Below, in pieces: positions 7,649-14,385 of a stretch of 21,175 nucleotides of DNA; positions within the stretch are counted from its first letter, which is position 1, and each line of letters begins with the position of its first letter. The translations under genes and the position numbers were made by a program. The notes beneath the pieces are model-generated. The model had not been told where the DNA came from. It did no database searches and worked only from the letters and a program-made list of their open reading frames with translations. Source of the DNA: an uncultured Dialister sp. (lineage in GTDB: Bacteria; Bacillota; Negativicutes; Veillonellales; Dialisteraceae); the NCBI RefSeq assembly GCF_900538805.1, contig NZ_UPZP01000034.1, forward strand, positions 1 to 21,175, written 5' to 3'.

Positions 7649-8301
7649 GGGTTACAAAGAAGGTCAAGGCAGAGCAGCTCCGCCGTCTTTCCGAGGTGTA
7701 CAAAAATGACGGCACCATGCTTCATTTCACCAGCCCCTTCACCCTTCTGGTGGCGGTGATACTTTCTGCCCAGTGTACCGATAAAAGGGTGAATATCATT
7801 ACGGGCCGCATTTTCCCAAGGCTGGATACGCCGGCTAAAATGGCATCCCTTACTCAAAGCCAGCTGGAAACGGAAATCCACGACTGCGGCCTGTATAAAG
7901 CAAAGGCAAAGAATCTTCTGGGCATGTGCCATATGCTTCTTTCCGACTATCACGGAGAGGTGCCGGAAGATTTCGATGAACTGGTGAAGCTCCCCGGCGT
8001 GGGCAGGAAAACGGCCAATGTGGTACGGAGCGTGGCCTTCGGCTATCCGGCCATTGCAGTGGATACCCACGTTTTCCGCGTGTCCAACCGTTTGAAACTG
8101 GCAGAAGGCACGACGCCTCTGGAAGTGGAAAAGGGACTCCAGAAGGCGATCCCCAAAAAGGACTGGTCCGCCGCCCATCACTGGCTCATCTGGCATGGAA
8201 GGCGGGTGTGCCACGCAAGGAAACCGGACTGCGAGACCTGTTTCCTCCAGAATGTATGCCCCTCCTGCACGGTGAAGGTAACGCCCTGGAAACCGGAGTG
8301 A
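7645..8301 (+). CDS. nth: Endonuclease III (DNA glycosylase/AP lyase)
   Basis: Nth removes oxidised pyrimidines from DNA and cleaves the abasic site, the first steps of base excision repair. The 218-residue protein has the helix-hairpin-helix LPGVGRKTANVV with the catalytic lysine at 122 and the catalytic aspartate at 140 in AVDTHVFRVSNRL, equivalent to K120 and D138 of E. coli. Its [4Fe-4S] ligands are C189, C196, C199 and C205, in the family spacing C-x6-C-x2-C-x5-C. The start overlaps the upstream stop by 4 bp and has little Shine-Dalgarno sequence, which suggests translational coupling with the reductase. No terminator was seen; repeat copy B begins 10 bp after the stop. Confidence 0.96.
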   Translation: MRVTKKVKAEQLRRLSEVYKNDGTMLHFTSPFTLLVAVILSAQCTDKRVNIITGRIFPRLDTPAKMASLTQSQLETEIHDCGLYKAKAKNLLGMCHMLLSDYHGEVPEDFDELVKLPGVGRKTANVVRSVAFGYPAIAVDTHVFRVSNRLKLAEGTTPLEVEKGLQKAIPKKDWSAAHHWLIWHGRRVCHARKPDCETCFLQNVCPSCTVKVTPWKPE

Positions 8302-8310
8302 TACGGTAAA

Positions 8311-8794
8311 GGACACGCCCTTGCGGGCGTGAGGGTTCAAAGGGTGCAAAAGGTGCAGAGGGTTCAAAGGGTGAAGGTGGGCGGCTTCGCCGCCATTATG
8401 AATAAAACCTTTGCAACCGCCCTTACGGGCGAGGGAAAACCATACAACCGCGCCTATGGCGCGAGGAAATGCACCCCTTCTGCCTACGGCACCTCCCCCG
8501 GAGGGGGAGGTTTTAGCGGCACTATGCTTTGAGATGCTTATGAGTTCAAAAGCTGGGCATAGAGCAAACTTCCCCCTCCGGGGGAAGTCCCCGTAGGGGA
8601 ATAGGGGTGCATTTCCGACGGGCCGCAGGCCCGGTTGTACGGTTTTCGCTGCCGCCAGGCAGCATACATACTCACCGCCCGCAGGGCGATACCTTCCCCT
8701 CTGAACCTTTTGAACCTTCTGAACCTTCTGAACCTTCTGAACCCTTTGAACCTTCACGCCCACAGGGCGTGTCACTACGGCCAACGGCCGGTCC
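8311..8794. repeat. Composite hairpin element, copy B
   Basis: The left arm starts with CACGCCC/GGGCGTG and a GGTTCAAAG/GGTGCAGAG 9-bp repeat run (8331-8373). Hairpins GGCGGC/GCCGCC, CGCCC/GGGCG and CGCGCC/GGCGCG (8449-8463) follow, then GGAAATGCACCCC. The core includes two CCCCCGGAGGGGG-type palindromes. The right arm is the inverted counterpart: GGGGTGCATTTCC, CGGGCC/GGCCCG (8619-8633), a CTGCC/GGCAG hairpin, CGCCC/GGGCG, the CTTCTGAAC repeat run (about 8698-8753) and CACGCCC/GGGCGTG. An extra CGGCC/GGCCG hairpin (8778-8790) ends it. It lies between nth and the convergent membrane gene, and no frame in it is credible. Confidence 0.9.
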
Positions 8795-8820
8795 ATCTTA
8801 AAAACCTTTTTATAGCATGA

Positions 8821-8849
8821 AAAAAGCTCTCCACAGCGGAGAGCTTTTT
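8821..8849. terminator. Intrinsic terminator of the membrane protein gene
   Basis: AAAAAGCTCTCC pairs perfectly with GGAGAGCTTTTT around a 5-nt loop. On the minus strand it lies 10 bp after the membrane gene's stop and ends in a T run. On the plus strand it would also stop transcripts leaving nth and copy B. Confidence 0.9.
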
Positions 8850-8859
8850 GATTTCCTTA

Positions 8860-9825
8860 TCAGAACATATTGAGGATTCCTGTGAATCCGTAGTGGTTGG
8901 ATGGGAGGAAGGCATCCACTGCCTTGGATACGCCGGTGGGTTCCGGTGCGGTAATGAGGAGCAGCAGGATGGCGAGGACCGTGAATCCCAGGGATACGAG
9001 ATTTGCCTTGCCTTTGCGGGACATTTCATAGTAGCCGAAGAGGCGCAGGCCCAGGGCGCCGAAGAAGGTAATGACCAGTCCGGACAGGGAGAAGATGCCG
9101 AAAAGGATATTGGCCATGAGGAAGCCGATGAAGAAGACCGGCAGGAAAATGAAGGGCAGGTTATAGGCAATGAGGGTGGAGTTTACATGGCGGCGCATAT
9201 CATCCAGCCAGTCGGCCAGGTCGAAGCCGAAGAGGCCCAGGGGGATGAAGGACAGGAGGACGATTTTGTCCCAGATGCCGGAGAGGCGGTCTCTGTCCTG
9301 GCCCAGCCAGTAGAAGAATACACAGATGAGGAAGGCTGCGATGCCGCCGATGATGTAGTAGAAATCTTCAGGAATGAATTTCACCGCAATCATGGAAAGG
9401 GTGGTGAGGATGGAGCCTGCTGCCACCCAGCCGGTAATCTGGCCCCGGGAGGCTCTTTTGTCCTCCGGCACGTCGTCCCACATCTGCGCCAGGATTTCCG
9501 TCATGAAGAGAAGAAGGAAAATAGCCAGGGCGGCGAAGGGGTAGATGAAGAGGGATACGATGATGAAGAATACCGGAACAAAGACTTTATATCCCTTAAA
9601 CACCTGGAGGTGTTTGAAATTCAATTTTTTCTTCTGGGTATAAATGGTAAGCCTCATGAATACCAGGTAGGTCAGCATGATACCCACCGTTTCCACCGGC
9701 TCACAGCCCAGATAAAGCAGGGAGCAGAAAACAAGTATGGCCGTATTTGCTCCTGTAAAACGGCTGACAAGGGAACTGAAAAGGCCAATATTCAGGAAGG
9801 CCACAACTGCGTCACCAAAATTCAA
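8860..9825 (-). CDS. Multi-pass membrane protein of unknown function
   Basis: I do not recognise a family. The roughly 320-residue protein is very hydrophobic, with about eight to nine likely membrane segments (for example around VFFIIVSLFIYPFAALAIF, YIIGGIAAFLICVFFYWLG and FIFLPVFFIGFLMANILFG) and short charged loops such as DDVPEDKRASRG. No cleavable signal peptide or enzyme motif is evident. The start is uncertain. The Shine-Dalgarno AAAGGAG (9841-9835) abuts an ATG at 9834, too close to serve it, while TTG 9825 is 9 nt away and was chosen. An in-frame TTG at 9849 lies at the predicted transcript start and is unlikely. The gene is the only minus-strand gene here, has its own promoter and terminator, and is bracketed by copies B and C. 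The opposite-strand frame at 8848-9903 is its shadow. Confidence 0.85.
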   Translation of the reverse strand: MNFGDAVVAFLNIGLFSSLVSRFTGANTAILVFCSLLYLGCEPVETVGIMLTYLVFMRLTIYTQKKKLNFKHLQVFKGYKVFVPVFFIIVSLFIYPFAALAIFLLLFMTEILAQMWDDVPEDKRASRGQITGWVAAGSILTTLSMIAVKFIPEDFYYIIGGIAAFLICVFFYWLGQDRDRLSGIWDKIVLLSFIPLGLFGFDLADWLDDMRRHVNSTLIAYNLPFIFLPVFFIGFLMANILFGIFSLSGLVITFFGALGLRLFGYYEMSRKGKANLVSLGFTVLAILLLLITAPEPTGVSKAVDAFLPSNHYGFTGILNMF

Positions 9826-9858
9826 AACGTCCATCTCCTTTATAAACAATTCCCTACT

Positions 9859-9887
9859 AGTATACCTGTTATAAAGAAAGGACGCAA
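9859..9887 (-). promoter_or_regulatory. Promoter of the membrane protein gene
   Basis: On the minus strand TTGCGT (9887-9882) and TATACT (9864-9859) are 17 bp apart. The predicted transcript starts about 9852, leaving a leader of about 25 nt that contains AAAGGAG. Confidence 0.75.
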
Positions 9888-9924
9888 TAGGTGGGGACTA
9901 TGAAAGTTTCCTATTCGGCTTTGT

Positions 9925-10595
9925 GGACACGCCTTCGGCGTGAAGGTTCAGAGGGTTCAAAAGGTGCAGAAGGTTCAAAGGGGTGTGGTGGGCGGCTTCG
10001 CCGCCATTATGAATAAAACCTTTGCAACCGCCCTGGCGGGCGAGGGAAAACCATACAACCGCGCCTATGGCGCGAGGAAATGCACCCCTTTTGGTGCTGA
10101 CGCACCACCTTTCCCCCGAAGGGGGAACTCTTAGCGCCGCTCGGCTTTGGAACTCATAAGCATCTCAAGGGAAAGAGTCGCTAAAACTTCCCCCACCGGG
10201 GTGGCAAAGGAACTGGATTCGTAGGGAGCCCTTGGGCGACTGAGAATCCAGTGACATGCTTCCCTTTAGGAGAAGTACCGCCACAGGCGGGGATAGGGGT
10301 GCATTTCCATCGAGCGAAGCGAGGTTGTTAGGTTTTCGCTGCCGCCAGGCAGCATATAAAACTTATCGCCGTCAGGTGATACCTTCCCCTCTGAACCCTC
10401 TGAACCCTCTGAACCTTCTGAACCCTTTGAACCCTGCCACGCAGTGGCTCCATAGGCGATACCTTCCCCTCTGAACCCTATGAACCTTCTGAACCCTTTG
10501 AACCCTGCCACGCAGTGGCTCCATGGGCGATACCTTCCCCTCTGAACCTTTTGAACCCTCTGAACCCTCTGAACCTTCACGCTTAGGGCGTGTCC
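9925..10595. repeat. Composite hairpin element, copy C (expanded right arm)
   Basis: The left arm has CACGCC/GGCGTG, the 9-bp repeat run (9943-9981), GGCGGC/GCCGCC, CGCCC/GGGCG and CGCGCC/GGCGCG (10060-10074). The core contains a nested hairpin with outer stem ACTGGATTC (10212-10220)/GAATCCAGT (10244-10252), here on the right side of the core. The right arm is enlarged: a module running from GATACCTTCCCC through the CTCTGAACC repeats to the GCCAC/GTGGC hairpin starts at 10378, 10458 and 10529. The first two intervals are 80 and 71 bp, differing by exactly one 9-bp unit. A half-unit of the 59-bp repeat (9905-9921) adjoins the left end. The element occupies the divergent gap between the membrane gene and pncA. 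Confidence 0.9.
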
Positions 10596-10624
10596 CTTTC
10601 CCCCTTTTCCTTCCCTCTTAAAGC

Positions 10625-10633
10625 TGATAAAAT
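10625..10633 (+). promoter_or_regulatory. Extended -10 promoter of the pncA operon
   Basis: TGA precedes TAAAAT (10628-10633), an extended -10 arrangement 30 bp before the ATG. The upstream bases are pyrimidine-rich with no clear -35. This is the only promoter-like site between copy C and the eight-gene cluster. Confidence 0.4.
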
Positions 10634-10663
10634 AGAGGGAAACAGGAATTGGAGGGATTTGTT

Positions 10664-11221
10664 ATGGATGATTTAGTCATTGTGGACTGTCAGTATGATT
10701 TCATAGATGGCACGCTGGCCTGCGGGCACAGCCATGAGGCGGTGGAGGAGCTGGTGCGGTTTATGAACAGCCATCCGGTGCGCTGCCTTTATACGTCGGA
10801 CTGGCACAGCCCGTCCAACAAGTCTTTCAAGGTGAACGGCGGGATCTGGCCGGTGCACTGCGCAGCTGGGACGAAGGGGGCGGAGCTGGACCCGGCTTTT
10901 TCGGAAAAAGTAGAAAAGGAAGAAAACCGGCCGTCTCCTGAGAACCGTTTCCTGAAGGGACAGGATGATGAGGTGGAGGAGTATTCTGCCTTCAACGGAG
11001 TGAATAGGGAAGGGAAGAAGCTGGGAGACATTGCCTCTTCCCATGTGTATGTAGGCGGTATTGCATCGGAGTACTGTGTGAAGGAAACGGTGCTGTCCCT
11101 TCTTGCTTCCGGCAGGAAGGTGACCCTTCTGGTGAAGGGGCTTGGTTATGTGTCGGAAAAGGACCATGAAAAAACGCTGGCGGAATTGAAGGAAAAGGGC
11201 GTGACCCTTTTGGAGGACTGA
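10664..11221 (+). CDS. pncA: Nicotinamidase, isochorismatase family
   Basis: PncA hydrolyses nicotinamide to nicotinate and ammonia for NAD salvage. The 185-residue product shows the family triad: D8 in VDCQYDF, K98 in RFLKGQDDEVEEYSAF and the nucleophile C138 in GGIASEYCVK. The cis-peptide region GGIASEY and the segment GGIWPVHCAAGTKGAEL also fit nicotinamidases better than other isochorismatases. Metal ligands D46, H48 and H65 are present; the position often held by a further histidine appears to be N52. ATG 10664 follows GGAGGG (10651-10656) with a 7-nt gap; an in-frame TTG at 10649 precedes that site and is rejected. The stop overlaps the thiL start (TGATG). The gene heads the operon. Confidence 0.9.
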   Translation: MDDLVIVDCQYDFIDGTLACGHSHEAVEELVRFMNSHPVRCLYTSDWHSPSNKSFKVNGGIWPVHCAAGTKGAELDPAFSEKVEKEENRPSPENRFLKGQDDEVEEYSAFNGVNREGKKLGDIASSHVYVGGIASEYCVKETVLSLLASGRKVTLLVKGLGYVSEKDHEKTLAELKEKGVTLLED

Positions 11222-12210
11222 TGAGAGAGCTCTTGGTAGATGATGTGGGGGAATTTGGGTTAATCCGCCGCATTATGCACGATTTCATCTTCCGCCCGGA
11301 CATGATAGTGGTGGGGCCCGGTGATGACGGCGCGGTGTATCGGACGCCGGAGGGATATGACCAGGTCATTTCCACGGATACCATGGTGGAGGGCATTCAT
11401 TTCACCAAAGATACCATGGACCCCTTTGATGTGGGGTATCATCTGGGCGCTTCCAATTTCAGCGACATGGCGGCCATGGGGGCGGAGGCGGTGGGATTTG
11501 TACTTTCCATTGCCCTGCCGGGAAGTCTTCCTCTTTCCTGGGTGGAGAGTTTCTACGATGGCCTTCGCGCCTGCTGCAGGGAGTTTCGGGTGAATCTTCT
11601 GGGCGGCGACGTTACCGGCTCCCCGAAGGGATTAATCCTTACCGGCACGGTAACCGGCATGGTGCCGAAGGGAAAAGCGGTGACAAGGAGCGGCGCCCAG
11701 GAGGGGGATATCGTCTTTGTCACAGGCACCGCCGGCGATTCGGCGGCAGGGCTTTATGCGCTGCTCCAGGGCGTGGGAGACAAATGGCCGTCCCTGGTCG
11801 AAAGACATCGGCGGCCCAAACCCCAGATTTCCCTGGGCATTCTTCTCAGGGAGGCGGGAGCCCACGGGCTCAATGATATTTCCGACGGCCTTTCCAGGGA
11901 GTGGAATGAAATCGCATCATCGTCGGGGGTGGAAATGGAAATCGATGCGGAAAAGGTGCCTTTGTCTTCCGATGTAAAGGCTCTGGCGGAGAAGGTTTCT
12001 GTAGATCCGCTGGCCTGGGCGCTGAACGGGGGAGAAGATTACCAGCTCACCGGTACCATTTCTCCCTCCGATTTTGATACAATAAAGGAAGAGATGTCCA
12101 TCACACCGGTGGGAAGGGTGGTAAAGAAACCGGGAAAGGGCGTTTATCTATATCATCATGGCAGGAAGGAGCTTCTGGAAGCCAGGGGCTTTGATCATTT
12201 TGAAAAATAA
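11221..12210 (+). CDS. thiL: Thiamine-monophosphate kinase
   Basis: ThiL phosphorylates thiamine monophosphate to thiamine diphosphate with ATP, the last step of cofactor synthesis. The 329-residue protein has the AIR synthase-like architecture: GPGDDGAV near residue 33, ISTDTMVEGIHF for metal and substrate binding, the LGASNFSDMAAMGA helix, LLGGDVT and the C-terminal NDISDGLSREWNEIA with GGEDYQL. All are hallmarks of ThiL. Its ATG overlaps the pncA stop and GGAGG lies just upstream inside pncA, so the two are probably coupled. No other thiamine genes are in the window, so the context is mixed rather than pathway-specific. Confidence 0.95.
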   Translation: MRELLVDDVGEFGLIRRIMHDFIFRPDMIVVGPGDDGAVYRTPEGYDQVISTDTMVEGIHFTKDTMDPFDVGYHLGASNFSDMAAMGAEAVGFVLSIALPGSLPLSWVESFYDGLRACCREFRVNLLGGDVTGSPKGLILTGTVTGMVPKGKAVTRSGAQEGDIVFVTGTAGDSAAGLYALLQGVGDKWPSLVERHRRPKPQISLGILLREAGAHGLNDISDGLSREWNEIASSSGVEMEIDAEKVPLSSDVKALAEKVSVDPLAWALNGGEDYQLTGTISPSDFDTIKEEMSITPVGRVVKKPGKGVYLYHHGRKELLEARGFDHFEK

Positions 12211-12221
12211 GGGAGGATCTT

Positions 12222-12980
12222 ATGTATACACTGGTGGTCATTCGTCACGGGGAAAGTGAATGGAATAAGAAGAATCTGTTCTGCGGCTGGACGGACGTGG
12301 AGCTGTCTGATAAGGGAATGCAGGAGGCCAGCGAGGCAGGCCGCCTTTTGAAGAAGGAAGGCCTATCCTTTGACTGCTGCTTCACTTCTGTGCTGAAGCG
12401 GGCCATCCATACGGCCTATCGGGTGCTGGATGAAATGGACCTGGTGTGGATTCCTGTGATTAAGGACTACCACCTGAATGAAAGGCACTACGGCGCCCTG
12501 CAGGGGCTGAATAAGACGGAAACCGCCGATAAATACGGCGAAGCCCAGGTGCTTCTCTGGAGGCGTTCCTACGATGTCCGTCCGCCGGCTCTGACCGAGG
12601 ATGACCCGAGGAATCCGGTGAACCAGGCGCCTTACCGGAAGATTAAGGGACAGGTAAAGCTTCCTTTGACGGAATGCCTGAAGGATACGGTGGCCCGGGT
12701 GGCTCCCTATTTTGACGAAGTCATCCGTCCCCGCATGGAAGCAGGGGATAAGGTGCTCATTGCGGCCCATGGCAATTCCATCAGGGCCCTTCGGAAGCAT
12801 TTGGAAGGGATTTCGGATAAGGAAATCGCAGGCATGAATATTCCCACCGGCATTCCGCTGGTGTATCATCTGAATCCTGATTTCACGGTGCACGATGTGT
12901 CCTACCTGGGGGACCAGGAGGCCATTCAGGCGAAGATTAACGCTGTGAAGAACCAGTCTGCCTGCTCAGCAAATAAATAA
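12222..12980 (+). CDS. gpmA: 2,3-bisphosphoglycerate-dependent phosphoglycerate mutase
   Basis: GpmA interconverts 3- and 2-phosphoglycerate in glycolysis and gluconeogenesis using a phosphohistidine. The 252-residue length is normal. RHGESEWN places the phosphorylated histidine at H9; the acid residue is E87 in NERHYGALQG and the second histidine is H183 in AAHGNSIRAL. FCGWTDVELSDKG and the insert around RRSYDVRPP are characteristic of the cofactor-dependent mutase rather than of broad-specificity phosphatases. It starts 11 bp after thiL with GGGAGG upstream, so it is part of the same transcript. Confidence 0.96.
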   Translation: MYTLVVIRHGESEWNKKNLFCGWTDVELSDKGMQEASEAGRLLKKEGLSFDCCFTSVLKRAIHTAYRVLDEMDLVWIPVIKDYHLNERHYGALQGLNKTETADKYGEAQVLLWRRSYDVRPPALTEDDPRNPVNQAPYRKIKGQVKLPLTECLKDTVARVAPYFDEVIRPRMEAGDKVLIAAHGNSIRALRKHLEGISDKEIAGMNIPTGIPLVYHLNPDFTVHDVSYLGDQEAIQAKINAVKNQSACSANK

Positions 12981-13013
12981 GGAGGTACTGCGTGGGGATT
13001 CCCCACTTGCATG
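12981..13013 (+). promoter_or_regulatory. Shine-Dalgarno separated from the start codon by a hairpin
   Basis: GGAGGT (12981-12986) lies 24 nt before ATG 13011, too far for normal initiation. Between them GTGGGG (12992-12997) and CCCCAC (13001-13006) form a six-pair hairpin with a 3-nt loop. Folding it leaves 5 + 4 = 9 nt between the ribosome site and the ATG, a normal spacing. No other in-frame start occurs between the previous in-frame stop (12978-12980) and 13011. Confidence 0.55.
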
Positions 13014-13916
13014 GTGAATAGAAACAGTATGTTGGAAAAAGAAATGGATAATGAACCGGTGCTGGTGATGGAGGGAGGCGCCATGCGGGGCCTCTTTACC
13101 GCCGGCGTGCTGGATGCTTTCATGGACCATCACTTTTATTTCAAAAAGGTGGTGGGCATTTCTGCCGGCACCCTGCAGGGGCTGGGCTATCTGTCCCGGC
13201 AGTGCGGCAGGAGTGTCCGGGTGAATTCCGCCTATGCCGCGGATCCCCGGTACATGGGGCTTCGGCATATGGTGAAGGGCGGGTCCTTCTTTAACTTTGA
13301 TTTCATGTTCGGCCCCCTGGCCCATGAGGAGGATCCCTTTGACTTTGAAACCTTCGGAAAAGCGGAGGAAGAGCTTTATGCGGTGATTACAGACTGTCTT
13401 AAAGGGGAGTCCCATTTCATTTCCAGCCATTCCCTTTCTGAGGAAGAGTTCATGAAGGTTTGTGAGGCCAGCTGCTCCATTCCCCTGGTATCAAAGCCGG
13501 TGGAGTGGCGGGGAAAGGCTTATGTGGATGGCGGTGTAGGCATGCCGCTGGTGCCGCTCCCTGAGGAAATCCCATTTCCCCATGGGAAAATCGTATATAT
13601 CCTTACAAGAGATGTGAATTACAGGAAGAAACCGGTGCCTTTCTGGTTTCACGGGCTCCTCAATGCTGTCTTTGGCCGCCAATATCCGGCGGTGGTGAAG
13701 GGTATGTGCTCCATTCCGGAGCGGTATAACCAAAAGGTGGAAAAGGTGCTTGCCCTTGAAAGGGAGGGCTCCGTCTTTGTCATCCGTCCCGATGAGCCGG
13801 TCACCGTTTCACGGACGGAGCGGGATGCAGGAAAGCTAAGGAAGCTTCACGGCCAGGGATACCGGCTGGCAATGGATCGTTTTGAAGAAATGAAGAGGTG
13901 GCTTCATGGAGAATGA
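13011..13916 (+). CDS. Patatin-like phospholipase
   Basis: This cytosolic or membrane-associated serine hydrolase belongs to the patatin family and probably acts on acyl lipids; the substrate is unknown. The oxyanion loop GGAMRGLFTAGVLDAF, the nucleophile S51 in GISAG and the partner D173 in DGG form the family's Ser-Asp dyad. The roughly 300-residue length and the order of motifs resemble the YjjU group. ATG 13011 gives about 15 residues before the first conserved strand; ATG at the seventh codon is an alternative, though it has no good ribosome site. The unusual leader with a hairpin after the Shine-Dalgarno favours the first ATG. The 3' end overlaps tsaE by 11 bp. Confidence 0.88.
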   Translation: MVNRNSMLEKEMDNEPVLVMEGGAMRGLFTAGVLDAFMDHHFYFKKVVGISAGTLQGLGYLSRQCGRSVRVNSAYAADPRYMGLRHMVKGGSFFNFDFMFGPLAHEEDPFDFETFGKAEEELYAVITDCLKGESHFISSHSLSEEEFMKVCEASCSIPLVSKPVEWRGKAYVDGGVGMPLVPLPEEIPFPHGKIVYILTRDVNYRKKPVPFWFHGLLNAVFGRQYPAVVKGMCSIPERYNQKVEKVLALEREGSVFVIRPDEPVTVSRTERDAGKLRKLHGQGYRLAMDRFEEMKRWLHGE

Positions 13917-14385
13917 TGCAGCGCTGACTACAAAAAGTGAAAAGGAAACCATGGATTTCGGCCGCTTTCTTGGGCAGAAGGCTGAAGAAGGTCTCTTCCT
14001 TGCCCTCACCGGCGACCTGGGAGCAGGAAAGACTCACTTCGTCCAGGGGCTGGCAGAAGGCCTCGGGGTGAAAGGTGTGGTAGGAAGCCCTACCTTTACC
14101 ATCATGAATTTATATGAAGACGGCAGGCTCCCTCTGAAGCATTTCGATTTCTACCGGCTCCACAGTGAAGATGACCTGTGGAATATCGGCTGGGAGGAGT
14201 ACGGTGAAGGCGGCGTGGTGGTTGTGGAATGGGCGGACATGTTTCCATCCCTCATTCCGGAAGAAAGCATTCATATCAATATAGCCCTTTCCGGTGAAGA
14301 GGAAAGACTGATTACTATATCCTGGGGCGAAGGGGCTCCGGAGAAAATTATAAAGGAGATTAAGAATTATGCTGCTGGCCATTGA
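13906..14385 (+). CDS. tsaE: tRNA t6A biosynthesis ATPase TsaE
   Basis: TsaE is the ATPase partner of TsaB and TsaD in making N6-threonylcarbamoyladenosine at position 37 of ANN-decoding tRNAs. The 159-residue product shows Walker A GDLGAGKT at 36-43, SPTFTIMNLYE, HFDFYRL near 80-85 and VVEWAD near 106-111, the usual series for this family. It overlaps the lipase gene by 11 bp and tsaB by 17 bp, so translation is likely coupled. Its neighbours tsaB, rimI and tsaD are the expected partners. Confidence 0.95.
   Translation: MENDAALTTKSEKETMDFGRFLGQKAEEGLFLALTGDLGAGKTHFVQGLAEGLGVKGVVGSPTFTIMNLYEDGRLPLKHFDFYRLHSEDDLWNIGWEEYGEGGVVVVEWADMFPSLIPEESIHINIALSGEEERLITISWGEGAPEKIIKEIKNYAAGH

Noticed and set aside
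8607..8820. Short proteins rich in PLN, SEP or VQK triplets in and around the repeat elements
   Set aside because: They are translations of the 9-bp repeat in several frames and both strands, without ribosome sites; the same occurs at 92-367, 10256-10474 and 18932-19171.
8848..9903. 351-residue plus-strand frame opposite the membrane gene
   Set aside because: Glu/Gly/Asp-rich mirror of hydrophobic codons. The minus strand has promoter, ribosome site, membrane segments and terminator.
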